From: a virus
Length of the DNA: 53,830 nt
Reading direction: 5' to 3' (one strand)
IMG/VR virus record: IMGVR_UViG_3300042295_001845
Span: 1-53,830 of that record
Part shown: one piece after another, positions 1-8,552 of the stretch
Position numbering within the stretch: position 1 is the stretch's first letter
Layout of the letters: each line of letters starts with the position of its first letter
Notes under the pieces: generated by a model
The model's input: only the letters and a program-made list of their open reading frames with translations
What the model was told of the DNA's origin: nothing
Databases searched by the model: none
Made by a program: the position numbers and the translations under genes

Positions 1-735
1 TGTGGTGATATCTGCTCCAGATGGAAGACTATTATTAACCCCAAGGTTTTGTGGTGATGATGAGAGCAATATGCGTGTTAGTATCATTGAACCTCTTTGT
101 GCATCTCCCGGAGTAGTTGAAAATGACCCATTTGCCCTTGCTTCCATCCCCAATCTATTTGCAACCGCTTTATACCCAGATGCTAATGTAAATTCAGCAG
201 AAGCTGTATTCCTTTCTCCGCCATTCACCACGGCAAAATAATCACCAGCAGTATTCAATTGTCCGCCATTACACACTGCAAACGACCTACTTGCAGTGTT
301 TCCATATCCGCCGCATACGATTGCTCCATCTGCTCCAGGTGTTATCTTATTATCAAGTCCTCCTGCAATTACAGAGAAATTTCCTCCTGCAACATTTTCT
401 GCACTAGACCGACTCATTTGTAAATCAACTGCTATATCTCCGCGTGCATTTCCTCCTACAAGTGTTCCGTCTGGTTTTGATCCGAGAATAAATGCACCAT
501 TTCCTTTTGGAGTCAAAACTAGGGAACTATCCAATTGATCTGGATGATTGATTTTAACTGTGACATTATTTTGAAGTGCAGTAGTTGTTGGTTCATCTAC
601 AATTAAATATGGACTTTTTATAGAACTAACTGTTACTTGCTTAGTTGTATTATTTACTATATCTACAATTGGTAAAACATCAGAATTATCTGGTGTAGTT
701 AAAATTGGTAAGTCTGTAATTATAGAGTCTGCCAT
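1..735 (-). CDS. Virion fibre-like protein, C-terminally cut by the window edge
   Basis: An open minus-strand frame of 245 codons runs from the ATG at 735 off the left edge. Residues 1-40 resemble the N-terminus of the 2120-3619 product (MADSIITDL / MPDSKITDL, then a shared PIVD and a TTK before a V/I-T-V segment), suggesting a common virion-anchoring domain. The middle holds glycine-rich repeats of the type GG-x2-N-x-A/GG-x-x-N-T-A, like trimeric adhesin head repeats. I infer a trimeric fibre or decoration protein. The receptor and full length are unknown. Confidence 0.75.
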   Translation of the reverse strand, partial: MADSIITDLPILTTPDNSDVLPIVDIVNNTTKQVTVSSIKSPYLIVDEPTTTALQNNVTVKINHPDQLDSSLVLTPKGNGAFILGSKPDGTLVGGNARGDIAVDLQMSRSSAENVAGGNFSVIAGGLDNKITPGADGAIVCGGYGNTASRSFAVCNGGQLNTAGDYFAVVNGGERNTASAEFTLASGYKAVANRLGMEARANGSFSTTPGDAQRGSMILTRILLSSSPQNLGVNNSLPSGADITT

Positions 736-825
736 GCTATTAGTATTTACTATTCAAAATTATATATTCCTTAATATAATTTTGATTGATGATATAATGA
801 TTAATTTTAAAAATTAGCAAAAACA

Positions 826-1107
826 TTAACCATATTCAGATTGAATATACTCGACTAGTGCAAATTGTGAAAATTGTTTAAACATCCATTTTCTTGAACG
901 CTCTGGAATATGTCTTTCATTTGCATATATTTGGAATGCTTTAAATTTCGCCTGTTCGGGTGAATAAGCAACAACCGTTTCAGTCCAACCAGTTTTATAT
1001 TTTTTATCTATTTTTCTATTAAATTTATCGTTCCTATTTTTAACGATGTATTTTAAAAGAATTTCTTTATTTTCTAATATAGTATTTACGAAATCATCAA
1101 ATAACAT
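826..1107 (-). CDS. Unknown protein with capsid-targeting-like N-terminus
   Basis: 93 aa, function not recognised. The first residues MLFDDFVNTILEN match the M-x-x-F-x-[DE]-x...L-x-E pattern of T4 capsid-targeting sequences, which the prohead protease removes after a hydrophobic-x-Glu site. Three other late-region proteins here start the same way. The rest is basic and helical with no clear domain. It lies between fibre genes, consistent with a virion protein. Packaging is inference. Confidence 0.6.
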   Translation of the reverse strand: MLFDDFVNTILENKEILLKYIVKNRNDKFNRKIDKKYKTGWTETVVAYSPEQAKFKAFQIYANERHIPERSRKWMFKQFSQFALVEYIQSEYG

Positions 1108-1109
1108 AA

Positions 1110-1439
1110 TTATTCTGGTGTAGGTTCGACAATAACTGGATTATTTCTGGCATTCACCCATGCTTGTAATGGTGCAACTGCATTAATAACTGATTGAAAA
1201 GCAATTGCAACTTCTGGTACTTGTTGAACTGCTAGAAATAATTCATCAGTTTGAACAGTTTGTAATAAAGATGATGATCCTAAATCACCAGTCGAAGAAC
1301 TCATAGGCAAACATGAAATTTGCACACTTCCTCTGGAAGTTGTTGGGCAATGAATTGCTAAATGATAAATCCATAAAATATCAAATAGTTTTGATGGAAT
1401 TACTGGAGTTTGAATTGGTTCTTGAATTGGTATTGGCAT
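1110..1439 (-). CDS. Unknown virion-region protein
   Basis: 109 aa, no family recognised. The N-terminus is Pro/Ile-rich and the C-terminus ends in a Pro-rich tail. The start is supported by an exact TATAAATA late-type box 9 nt upstream of the ATG. It sits two bases upstream of the 93-aa gene, as in an operon, among fibre genes, so a structural role is likely but unproven. Confidence 0.6.
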   Translation of the reverse strand: MPIPIQEPIQTPVIPSKLFDILWIYHLAIHCPTTSRGSVQISCLPMSSSTGDLGSSSLLQTVQTDELFLAVQQVPEVAIAFQSVINAVAPLQAWVNARNNPVIVEPTPE

Positions 1440-1448
1440 AATATAGTA

Positions 1449-1456
1449 TATTTATA
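1449..1456 (-). promoter_or_regulatory. T4-type late promoter box TATAAATA
   Basis: An exact match to the T4 late -10 element lies 9 nt before the ATG at 1439. This predicts late transcription starting near the start codon. Confidence 0.65.
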
Positions 1457-1472
1457 CTTTAAACTTTATATA

Positions 1473-2111
1473 TCAGATAACAAGAGGATGATCATTTGAT
1501 ATTAAGACATTTCCTGTATTGGATAAAACTATGCCATTTCTAATATCTTGTTGTGGACGAAGTAATCTATTAAAAATTACTAAACTATTTGGACGAATTA
1601 GTCTCGGATTAAATCCTTTGGATAAGGATAATATTTCGGGAGCAGTTAAAGCAACAGTCCAAATTGCAACTTCCGCAAGTTCTCCATTAAAAACACTTTC
1701 AAAATTAGCTCCAACAGCTCTACCACCAAGATTCAATCTATTAAATCTATTAGTATCAGCACTTATTGCTACCGTATTTGTGGGAGCTACTACTCCATTA
1801 AGATAAACTGTTCTAGAATTAGTTGATGAGAAAACTCCAGCAGCATGACACCATTGATTTACAGGAGCAGATGCTGCGGATTGGCTAAACCCTTGAGCTT
1901 GAGCAGTATCTCTTGCGAATGCTAATGATTGTCCCGACGCATTAAATGCTATACCTGTATAGCCAGCAATGGTTGCACTATCACCTATTGCTACGAATGT
2001 TGATGGATGACTGTAAGGTTTTATCATTGCTGCAATTGTTACTGGTAATGAGAATGTAGTGGTAAATCCGAGGTTTTGGAGACGATTTGTACCATTAAAA
2101 ATATATGCCAT
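1473..2111 (-). CDS. LamG / concanavalin-A-like lectin-fold virion protein
   Basis: 212 aa. Residues 1-170 look like a LamG-type jelly roll: an opening YIFNGTNRL strand, a central W-C-H-A-A-G-V-F strand, the turn R-T-V-Y-L-N-G-V, and a closing F-N-G-E-L-A-E-V-A-I-W strand, followed by A-P-E-I-L-S-L-S. Such domains occur in phage tail fibres and decoration proteins that bind glycans. The C-terminal 40 residues form a tail of unknown role. It lies between fibre genes and is expected to be late. Confidence 0.75.
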   Translation of the reverse strand: MAYIFNGTNRLQNLGFTTTFSLPVTIAAMIKPYSHPSTFVAIGDSATIAGYTGIAFNASGQSLAFARDTAQAQGFSQSAASAPVNQWCHAAGVFSSTNSRTVYLNGVVAPTNTVAISADTNRFNRLNLGGRAVGANFESVFNGELAEVAIWTVALTAPEILSLSKGFNPRLIRPNSLVIFNRLLRPQQDIRNGIVLSNTGNVLISNDHPLVI

Positions 2112-2119
2112 AAAATTTA

Positions 2120-3619
2120 TTAATTAATTGCTCGTACTTCAACACTAACTAATTGTGCAGTGTCTGCCATTGTATCAGCAGCATTGCTGCTCTCACGAAG
2201 TATTCTTAATGCATATGCATCTCCTTCGGTTAATGAATCAGTTGATGTTAATATGATATCTCCATTCATTAATGATAATCCCGCAGTTCCTGTAATTGGA
2301 ACATCAACTGATGCAGATGTTGCATAACTTAATGAAGAAACTTTCTTAATTTGTGCTCCCCAACGGCAACTGCTTGTTGTTGCCGTTCTTGTAGAAAATC
2401 GAATTTTAACCAACAATCCATCATTCATAATTGTTCCTTCTGGAATTATTCCTACAAATCGTGCTTCTCTATTAGGAGCAAGAGGAGGAAAATTCAATAC
2501 AGCAATATTATCAATATTTCTTGTATCAAGTGTTGCAAAATTTGCGGAAACTGGTTGATTTTCCGTTGCAATAAATGTTTCAATTGTTCTAGTGGAATTT
2601 ACATTATTCCAACGAGCATTAGATGCATCATAAAAACGTAATCTATTAACTATGCTATTAAAATAAACATCTCCTGTTTCTGGAGAAGATGGATCTGCAC
2701 CAACACTGGTAAATTTAATTGCTCCTGTAGATTTTATACGAAGTCTTTCTGCATGTGCTGTTCCAGCATTACTATTCCTAAATGAAAAGTCAAAGGATTC
2801 AGTACCGCTTGCAACATTTGTTGCAACTGAATCAATAGTATTTCCAACAAAAATATTTGATGCAGATAATACTTTCGTACCAAATTCTATACGAGTCCCA
2901 ATTCCATTGGAAGGTGTTCCTACCATTGCATTATCAATACGCAATACTGGAAACGGAGAACTCAATGCTTCTGTTATTGTCGGGCTAGAGGAATATACAC
3001 TTGTTGCTCTTACATGTAATTGGCGAGTTGGAGTGGTTAGTCCAATACCTAGTTCATAAAATGACCAAGATGGTCCTGAACTATGTAAACGTATGCGTTC
3101 GTTTGTATCTTCCGAAATGGACATTTGTGCCCCGTATGTGTTAATAACTCTTCCATTCGTTTGCTGTACACCAAATAAAACATTTGCATTATCACTTCTT
3201 TCTATTCTGATACCAAATGGTGTCCCATTTGTAAATTTCATATTTAATAAGCCCACATTAGATACAGGTAAAGCTCCATTTAGACCCCTAAAACTTATAT
3301 TTCCTGAAGAACCAATTTCTATTCTAGTAACATTATTTGTTATTAAACCAAATTGTTGGGTATTTTTAGTCCCCGCAGTTATTGCTCCTCCTTTTGTATT
3401 ACCTCCATCTAAAATATAATTACCACTATTTGAATTTACATTAGTGTATACACTATTCCAATTACCACTGTTCGAATTTACGGCAGTATTGAAGAAACTT
3501 CCAAGCGTTGATACTGTTATTTTTTTAGTAGTATCATTTAATACATCAACAATTGGAAAAACATCATTATCAGATGGTGTTACTAAGCTAGTTAAATCTG
3601 TGATTTTGGAATCAGGCAT
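2120..3619 (-). CDS. Tail-fibre / adhesin protein with C-terminal jelly-roll domain
   Basis: 499 aa. Residues 1-45 share the N-terminal motif of the 1-735 product. A linker follows with NSNSGNWNSVYT/NSNSGNYIL repeats. The middle contains fibre-type segments (LGIGLTTPTRQLHV; GDVYFNSIVNRLRFYDAS). Residues ~340-499 resemble the beta-sandwich domain common at phage fibre C-termini (FATLDTRN..., W-G-A-x-x-x-K-V). It probably forms part of the host-recognition apparatus. A late box lies 6 nt upstream of the ATG. Confidence 0.75.
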   Translation of the reverse strand: MPDSKITDLTSLVTPSDNDVFPIVDVLNDTTKKITVSTLGSFFNTAVNSNSGNWNSVYTNVNSNSGNYILDGGNTKGGAITAGTKNTQQFGLITNNVTRIEIGSSGNISFRGLNGALPVSNVGLLNMKFTNGTPFGIRIERSDNANVLFGVQQTNGRVINTYGAQMSISEDTNERIRLHSSGPSWSFYELGIGLTTPTRQLHVRATSVYSSSPTITEALSSPFPVLRIDNAMVGTPSNGIGTRIEFGTKVLSASNIFVGNTIDSVATNVASGTESFDFSFRNSNAGTAHAERLRIKSTGAIKFTSVGADPSSPETGDVYFNSIVNRLRFYDASNARWNNVNSTRTIETFIATENQPVSANFATLDTRNIDNIAVLNFPPLAPNREARFVGIIPEGTIMNDGLLVKIRFSTRTATTSSCRWGAQIKKVSSLSYATSASVDVPITGTAGLSLMNGDIILTSTDSLTEGDAYALRILRESSNAADTMADTAQLVSVEVRAIN

Positions 3620-3625
3620 ACTAAT

Positions 3626-3633
3626 TATTTATT
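3626..3633 (-). promoter_or_regulatory. Late promoter-like AATAAATA
   Basis: AATAAATA lies 6 nt before the ATG at 3619 of the fibre gene, the same layout as at 1449-1456. Confidence 0.5.
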
Positions 3634-3649
3634 ACTATGAGATTGTTTT

Positions 3650-3823
3650 TCAATTCTGATTTAATAATAATTTACTTCCATCCTGTTGTAAAAGAAAAGT
3701 TCCATCCTGTTTTAATAAAGCAGATGTTAGCACCGGAGTTGGAGGCGTTATTCCACTTCCTCCTTTTCCTAAAAGATTTCGATTCCAATGTTTGAATATT
3801 CTTGGAGCAGATATTCTTCTCAT
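3650..3823 (-). CDS. Small basic virion-region protein (57 aa)
   Basis: The ORF runs from ATG 3823 to TGA 3650. The N-terminus is basic (MRRISAPRIFKHWNRN), then a GGSGITPPTPVL linker and a QDGTFLLQQDGSKLLL repeat of a type often seen at the ends of phage tail-associated proteins. It fills the gap between two structural genes on the same strand. Function unknown. Confidence 0.65.
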   Translation of the reverse strand: MRRISAPRIFKHWNRNLLGKGGSGITPPTPVLTSALLKQDGTFLLQQDGSKLLLNQN

Positions 3824-3829
3824 AAAATA

Positions 3830-4195
3830 TTAAACGCAAAACAATTCTTCAGGAATGAATTTTTTATACATAAATGCAATTCCAACACCACTCGTAACCG
3901 TAAAACTCGTTAATGGCGCAATCCATGAATATCCAGCAGGATATGCTCTGTTAGCAAAATTACTATTTGTTGCAGAATATATAAGAGTGTTTGTATCATT
4001 AGTATTACGAAAACCAACACTAGCAAGAATTGAGTCAGTTAAAAAATCTATTGTATAAAATACATAACCTGCTGGGGCAGTATATGTTCCTGCGGTTGAA
4101 AAATAAATTTGACCGTGTCCTCCTGTTGCTAATTCCCAAGAAAAAAGGGCACGACGGTCATTAAACAAGGTACTTGTACTTGGTTGTAGATTCAT
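3830..4195 (-). CDS. Unknown virion-region protein (121 aa)
   Basis: A beta-rich sequence with many Thr/Ser/Gly/Tyr residues (GGHGQIYFSTAGTYTAPAGY) resembling small phage fibre-tip or decoration proteins. No named family recognised. It begins the run of minus-strand structural genes, just downstream of the strong terminator at 4220-4248. Confidence 0.6.
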   Translation of the reverse strand: MNLQPSTSTLFNDRRALFSWELATGGHGQIYFSTAGTYTAPAGYVFYTIDFLTDSILASVGFRNTNDTNTLIYSATNSNFANRAYPAGYSWIAPLTSFTVTSGVGIAFMYKKFIPEELFCV

Positions 4196-4219
4196 ATCTT
4201 TACTTATCTATATAATAAA

Positions 4220-4248
4220 AAAAGGCATTCGGTTAAGAATGCCTTTTT
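4220..4248. terminator. Bidirectional intrinsic terminator
   Basis: Stem AAAAGGCATTC / GAATGCCTTTT with a six-base loop and T-runs on both strands. It separates the replication operon from the virion genes. Confidence 0.85.
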
Positions 4249-4253
4249 AAAAG

Positions 4254-4388
4254 TTATTTATTAATTATAGTATGATGAATTTTATTAGGTGGTTCTCTGG
4301 ATTTTAGAGGTTCATTCTTTTTAGAATTTTTACCAGAACAAATCTTTTTTTGTTCTTCTTCTAACTTTAACATGAGAAATGTAATCAT
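4254..4388 (-). CDS. Small charged protein (44 aa)
   Basis: ATG 4388 to TAA 4254 gives MITFLMLKLEEEQKKICSG followed by a Lys/Glu/Pro-rich tail. It lies between the clamp loader and the terminator on the same strand. A late-like AATAAATA box stands 9 nt upstream. No function recognised; coding is supported by composition and position only. Confidence 0.5.
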   Translation of the reverse strand: MITFLMLKLEEEQKKICSGKNSKKNEPLKSREPPNKIHHTIINK

Positions 4389-4397
4389 AGTATCCAC

Positions 4398-4405
4398 TAT
4401 TTATT
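4398..4405 (-). promoter_or_regulatory. Late promoter-like AATAAATA
   Basis: The box lies 9 nt upstream of the ATG at 4388. Confidence 0.35.
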
Positions 4406-4406
4406 A

Positions 4407-5318
4407 TTAAATCTTACTTTTAGTATTTAAATTGAAAAGTAATGCACAAAAATTAATCTCTTGGTCAAGAACAAATGCATGACGATACATATATTCACTG
4501 ATAATCAAGCACTTAGTAACATCTCTTTCATTTGAATAAAGATTAAATAATCCTTTCATCAAAAAGTGATAATCGTTTCCGAAACTCTCAGAGTGATCAA
4601 TTAATTTTTGGCGAATAATAAAAACACTTTCCTCTCCATCAATATCTTTTTTAAGTTCAGATACAAAATCACTTTTAGCATCATTCTTGAAAATAAATTT
4701 TCCTGTTTGGCAGCATTTTTGTAATTCATTAATTGTTTTACGAATATCTGGAAAATATTGTTTTACTAATGTTCGTATATTACTGACTTGTTCTTTTTCA
4801 ACAACTATTTTTTCTGCCTTGATAATTTCAATGACTCGTTGAATTAATTGTTTTTCACTACAACTAAAATTAAAGTCCTGACAACGTGACCGAATTGCTT
4901 CAATAAGTTTATTTCGGTAATTTGCAGTAAGAATAAACTTGCAGGTGTCCAGATATCCTTCCATAACACTTCGCAATGCTTGCTGTGCAATTAATGAAAT
5001 TCCGTCTGCTTCATCCAAAATAATAATTTTTTGTGTGCCATCAATGCTACTAACTGAAATAAAATCAGAAATCAGATTTCTTACAGTTTCGATATTTCCT
5101 TCCTCGCTGGCATTGATATACAAATAAGCATTTGGAGAAAACTTTTTTGCAAGAATTTTTGCAATTGTGCTTTTACCAATTCCGGGAGAACCAATAAACA
5201 AAAGATTATTCGGAATATCCGTTAATTCAGAAAAAAACTTTTTTTCATCATCACTAAGAATTGCATTTTCAATATTTTGGGGGCGATACTTTTCTGTCCA
5301 TACTTGTTGAAGAGTCAT
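4407..5318 (-). CDS. 44: Sliding-clamp loader large subunit (gp44/RFC-like AAA+ ATPase)
   Basis: 303 aa. Starts W-T-E-K-Y-R-P-Q as RFC/gp44 proteins do. Walker A is GSPGIGKST (about residues 43-51), Walker B IIILDEAD, followed by the sensor TANY and the RFC box I-R-S-R-C with the arginine finger. The family opens the gp45-type clamp and loads it at primer-template junctions; in T4 it works with gp62. A promoter (TTTACA/TAAAAT) ends 5 nt before the ATG, so the mRNA is probably leaderless. Confidence 0.92.
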   Translation of the reverse strand: MTLQQVWTEKYRPQNIENAILSDDEKKFFSELTDIPNNLLFIGSPGIGKSTIAKILAKKFSPNAYLYINASEEGNIETVRNLISDFISVSSIDGTQKIIILDEADGISLIAQQALRSVMEGYLDTCKFILTANYRNKLIEAIRSRCQDFNFSCSEKQLIQRVIEIIKAEKIVVEKEQVSNIRTLVKQYFPDIRKTINELQKCCQTGKFIFKNDAKSDFVSELKKDIDGEESVFIIRQKLIDHSESFGNDYHFLMKGLFNLYSNERDVTKCLIISEYMYRHAFVLDQEINFCALLFNLNTKSKI

Positions 5319-5323
5319 AGGGT

Positions 5324-5351
5324 ATTTTAGCAGAAGATATAGTTTTGTAAA
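5324..5351 (-). promoter_or_regulatory. Sigma70-like promoter abutting clamp-loader ATG
   Basis: TTTACA-N16-TAAAAT; the -10 box ends 5 nt before the ATG at 5318. Confidence 0.75.
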
Positions 5352-5359
5352 GAGATATT

Positions 5360-5431
5360 CTACTCGCCATGAAATAAGGCTATTACTAAGACTGCTATAA
5401 TTGTTGCAAAAATAATTTGTGAATTATCCAT
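5360..5431 (-). CDS. Micropeptide with one membrane helix (23 aa)
   Basis: ATG 5431 overlaps the stop of the 59-aa gene (ATGGATAA), which suggests translational coupling. The product is a short polar head, then IIFATIIAVLVIALF, then HGE: a single membrane segment. It ends just upstream of the clamp-loader promoter. It could be a small membrane effector; expression is unproven. Confidence 0.5.
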   Translation of the reverse strand: MDNSQIIFATIIAVLVIALFHGE

Positions 5432-5603
5432 TAATTAGTGTCTTTCCTTGATATTGAAGCATGGGACTAGGATTTTCTTTAATTTGAATACTTTGTAGTT
5501 GTGCCAACATTCTGACAACTTCTTGTGCTTTATCAATTGGAATGGAAAATGTTTGATTTCCAACAGTTACATTTATTCGGTTTGAAGATATTAGATTACT
5601 CAT
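5424..5603 (-). CDS. Unknown small protein (59 aa)
   Basis: MSNLISSNRINVTVGNQTF, then a likely helix IDKAQEVVRMLAQLQ. The frame stays open upstream through tRNA-Cys, but that part is only tRNA sequence; the first ATG after the tRNA (5603) is the sensible start. No family recognised. Confidence 0.6.
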   Translation of the reverse strand: MSNLISSNRINVTVGNQTFSIPIDKAQEVVRMLAQLQSIQIKENPSPMLQYQGKTLING

Positions 5604-5614
5604 AAAAATTAAAA

Positions 5615-5689
5615 TGGAGTTGGTAACTGGAATCGAACCAGTGTGGCGGGTGTTGCAGACCCGAGCCTTAGCCACTCGACCATACCAAC
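5615..5689 (-). tRNA. tRNA-Cys (GCA)
   Basis: Full cloverleaf: acceptor GTTGGTA/TACCAAC, anticodon stem CGGGT/ACCCG with loop CTGCAAC, T-arm ACTGG-TTCGATT-CCAGT, encoded CCA. Confidence 0.95.
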
Positions 5690-5743
5690 ATATGAAACTA
5701 TTTATTGAAATAGCGTCTTTTTACAGTAAATCACTATATAGAT

Positions 5744-6019
5744 ATGTCAACAGAAAAAACTAAAAATGTAATTCATATAATTCCTTATGGATATTATGCA
5801 TATACTTCAAAATTAAATCAAGGATTAGGTTTATTAATTATAGAAAAACATGAAAAAACTGTTAGTGGATTAAAATTGAATATTGGTAAAATTCAAAAAT
5901 TTGATATGAGTATCTTATCATTTGAAACATTATTAGCATATAATTCTATTGAATTTGTAGAAAAAGTTCCAAAAGAAGTTGGAAATGAAATGAAGGAACT
6001 GTACAAAAATATAGTTTGA
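5744..6019 (+). CDS. Unknown protein (91 aa)
   Basis: A compact alpha/beta sequence, MSTEKTKNVIHIIPYGYYAY..., with no recognised family. It is divergent from the clamp-loader side. Its last codons overlap the -35 element of the rnh promoter. Confidence 0.6.
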   Translation: MSTEKTKNVIHIIPYGYYAYTSKLNQGLGLLIIEKHEKTVSGLKLNIGKIQKFDMSILSFETLLAYNSIEFVEKVPKEVGNEMKELYKNIV

Positions 6020-6043
6020 CAATTTTATATTTTATTGTAATAT
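6016..6043 (+). promoter_or_regulatory. Sigma70-like promoter abutting rnh ATG
   Basis: TTGACA-N16-TAATAT; the -10 box ends 5 nt before the ATG at 6049. Confidence 0.8.
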
Positions 6044-6048
6044 AAAAT

Positions 6049-6978
6049 ATGTCAAACTATTACGACACCATTATTATCGACGGCAATAATTTTCTATTCC
6101 GTGCATTTTTTGTAAATCGTCCTGATAAATTTGTAAATGAATTGAATGTTACACCAATTCATCAGTTCTTATATATGTTGAAATCAGTAACGTCGCAATA
6201 TAGGGCTAAAAAAATCATTCTGACATGGGACAAAAAATTAAATTCTTTTAAAAAGAACTTTCGTCGTGAACTAGTTCCTTATAAAGAACATCGGGTCGAA
6301 AACGACAAGACAACTCAATTATTGAATACTATTTCTCATATTCAGAAATTTATTGATGCATTGGGCATTCAAACAATTTTACCTGTTAATATGGAAGCAG
6401 ATGACGTAATCCGTTACTTGACAATTAACACAAATGAAAAAACACTAATTGTGTCCAGCGATCATGATCTCCTACAGTTAATCAGAAAAAATATTCACGT
6501 ATTCTTGCCTACAAAAAATCTAATTGTAGATATTATTAATTTCCAAGAATATACAAATTGTAAAACTCCTGAAATGTTTGTATTGTTTAAAAGTATTCTC
6601 GGAGATAAATCTGATAATATTTCTGGATTGGAAAAATACGGAAAAATTAAAGCAAAAAACCTTGCAGAAAAGATTTATAAAAATAACAATATAGATTTTA
6701 GTAATGTTGATTTGACATTAACAGAAGAACAACAGGAAATTATTAATCGTAACTTACTCGTTATGGATTTGTCCAATACTGAAGTGGTTTATCCTGAAGA
6801 ATATAGTTTTTATAAAAAGCAAGAAGAAATTAATAATCCAGATTTTAATGAAGAAACTTTAAAAGATTTATTCACGGAATATGAATGTATTGCTTTTCTG
6901 AATAATTTCAATGAATGGAAATATCTATTTGATAGGAATAAATCGAATAATGATTTACTATCATTCATCCGAATGTAA
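6049..6978 (+). CDS. rnh: T4 RNase H-like 5'-3' exonuclease (FEN family)
   Basis: 309 aa, the size of T4 RNase H. Metal-binding motifs are visible in order: IIIDGNNFLFRA near the N-terminus, W-D-K, M-E-A-D-D-V-I, S-S-D-H-D-L-L-Q-L, and the helix-hairpin-helix region GDKSDNISGLEKYG. It removes RNA primers and flaps during lagging-strand synthesis. The promoter abuts the ATG. It heads a plus-strand run of small genes, as rnh does in T4-like phages. Confidence 0.9.
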   Translation: MSNYYDTIIIDGNNFLFRAFFVNRPDKFVNELNVTPIHQFLYMLKSVTSQYRAKKIILTWDKKLNSFKKNFRRELVPYKEHRVENDKTTQLLNTISHIQKFIDALGIQTILPVNMEADDVIRYLTINTNEKTLIVSSDHDLLQLIRKNIHVFLPTKNLIVDIINFQEYTNCKTPEMFVLFKSILGDKSDNISGLEKYGKIKAKNLAEKIYKNNNIDFSNVDLTLTEEQQEIINRNLLVMDLSNTEVVYPEEYSFYKKQEEINNPDFNEETLKDLFTEYECIAFLNNFNEWKYLFDRNKSNNDLLSFIRM

Positions 6979-6986
6979 ATAAAAAT

Positions 6987-7169
6987 ATGAACTTATTACA
7001 AAATACACCAATTTCATGTCGCAACTGTCGCCAAATGACACCGGGTAGAGAAGCCCCTGTTCGTAAAGCTGATGGATCTCTAGTAATGGAATGTCAATGG
7101 CGTTGCGGAAGATGCGGCACCTTTTTAAAAACAGGAATTACCAAAATTATAGAACCACCTAAGAAATAA
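6987..7169 (+). CDS. Small zinc-ribbon protein (60 aa)
   Basis: Two Cys pairs (C-R-N-C and C-G-R-C, plus another Cys nearby) on a basic 60-aa chain indicate a zinc ribbon. It lies 8 nt after rnh in the same run. A nucleic-acid-binding role is possible; the partner is unknown. Confidence 0.65.
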   Translation: MNLLQNTPISCRNCRQMTPGREAPVRKADGSLVMECQWRCGRCGTFLKTGITKIIEPPKK

Positions 7170-7170
7170 T

Positions 7171-7566
7171 ATGAAAATTAGTAAAAAAATACTATTAATA
7201 ATTACATCTTTTTCCATTATAAGCGTTTTTAGTGGAGCAATAGCATATGGTTTAAATGCAATATATAATATTCCTTTTTGGGCAGTTTTTTGGATTGCCA
7301 ATAGTTTGCAAATTGCATGGAGTATTTATCGTGATCAATACTTGGAAGGAAGAAAGATTACAAATGCAATCACTGAATATTCTAAAAAACCATATAAAAA
7401 ATATTATATTCCTCTTAATTGCGCTCATTGTGGACATAAAAATGAAATCGAAATTGATTTGACTGATACGGAATTTCGGTGTGAAAATTGCAAAAAGTTT
7501 AATGGAATTCATACAAATTTCATGACTGCGGCAATTACAGAACCGATTATCAATCCTGAATTATGA
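7171..7566 (+). CDS. Membrane protein with cytosolic zinc ribbon
   Basis: 131 aa. Two hydrophobic segments (about residues 6-28 and 34-52) are followed by a soluble domain with C-A-H-C and C-E-N-C pairs. It is packed 1 nt after the previous gene, and its stop overlaps the next start (ATGA). Function unknown. Confidence 0.65.
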   Translation: MKISKKILLIITSFSIISVFSGAIAYGLNAIYNIPFWAVFWIANSLQIAWSIYRDQYLEGRKITNAITEYSKKPYKKYYIPLNCAHCGHKNEIEIDLTDTEFRCENCKKFNGIHTNFMTAAITEPIINPEL

Positions 7567-8003
7567 GTTACTTTAAACCAGATTATGATTATGATCCATT
7601 AGATCGTTCGGCAATTCCTAATAATCTAGCAGAAAAATTAAATATTTCAGATATAAATATTGCCAGAGAAAATTTACATTATGCAATTAACGATTTATTG
7701 AGAAGCATTCCTGATGCAAACTTGGTTCATTTTTCAAAAGCGACAAATTTAACATTTCGCACAAATGTTAATGTTTTTGATAGTGCATCTTTTTTTAGAA
7801 AGTTTTGCGATTCATATTTTTTCTCGTTTAAAAAAACCTTTCCGCATTTAAAAGAAAGTGAATTAGAAGAACTTAGAAATTCTTTTGAAACAATTGAAAA
7901 ACTTATTGACAAATTTTCAAAAGAGGGTAATGTAGAAAACAAATTTTTGCTTCCGCTTCTTTTAGGAGCATTAGCAGGAATTTTGAATTACGAAAATTAT
8001 TAA
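7563..8003 (+). CDS. Unknown helical protein (146 aa)
   Basis: Starts MSYFKPDYDYDPLDRS and overlaps the preceding stop by 4 nt. Mostly helical, with a hydrophobic C-terminus (LLPLLLGALAGIL) that could be a membrane or packing helix. No family recognised. Confidence 0.6.
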   Translation: MSYFKPDYDYDPLDRSAIPNNLAEKLNISDINIARENLHYAINDLLRSIPDANLVHFSKATNLTFRTNVNVFDSASFFRKFCDSYFFSFKKTFPHLKESELEELRNSFETIEKLIDKFSKEGNVENKFLLPLLLGALAGILNYENY

Positions 8004-8006
8004 AAC

Positions 8007-8552
8007 ATGGAAGACTTATCATCAATTATATTACCCGACTTATCAAAAAATAAAGTTAAAAGGGCGAAACCTGCTAAAACAGTTCTTGTTGAAAAACAAG
8101 AACTTTCTCGCGTTAATCGAACAGTAACCTGCGGCTTTTGCGAAAATGAAAAAATACTAAATCCAGATCAATATCAATCTCTTTTTGAATCTCTTGGAAG
8201 TGAAGAAAAAATTCAAGAAGAATTCATGTGTAAATCATGTGAAGTAAGCATGAGGCGCAATCCGTTTGATTTCTGGACTCGTTATGGAGAACATTATCAA
8301 ACCTTATCAAAAAGTTTGCGTCAAATTTTTGATCGGTATGCAGCATCAAATCGAACAAGTAATGATGCACTAATACTTCAAAATTCTACTTTTGATGTTA
8401 TAAAAAATTGTAAAATTCTACCAGAAAATATAGAATTTGTTATTGACAATCTTAATCCAGTAGCATTAAAAATTAAAAGTGTTCCTTTTGTTGGTGAAGT
8501 TCTTTTAAGAATATATGAACCCAAAAATTCAAGAATTCGCATCACAGGATAA
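8007..8552 (+). CDS. Unknown zinc-binding protein (181 aa)
   Basis: A basic N-terminal 40 residues precede a C-G-F-C ... C-K-S-C motif (about residues 42-76), which should bind one zinc. The C-terminal half is alpha/beta with no recognised family. In T4 the genes after rnh encode dsbA, gp33 and gp59; this could be a diverged member of that set, but I see no diagnostic residues. Confidence 0.6.
   Translation: MEDLSSIILPDLSKNKVKRAKPAKTVLVEKQELSRVNRTVTCGFCENEKILNPDQYQSLFESLGSEEKIQEEFMCKSCEVSMRRNPFDFWTRYGEHYQTLSKSLRQIFDRYAASNRTSNDALILQNSTFDVIKNCKILPENIEFVIDNLNPVALKIKSVPFVGEVLLRIYEPKNSRIRITG

Noticed and set aside
2-538. Two plus-strand open frames at the left edge
   Set aside because: They are antisense to a 245-codon minus frame with clear fibre repeats and a shared N-terminal domain.
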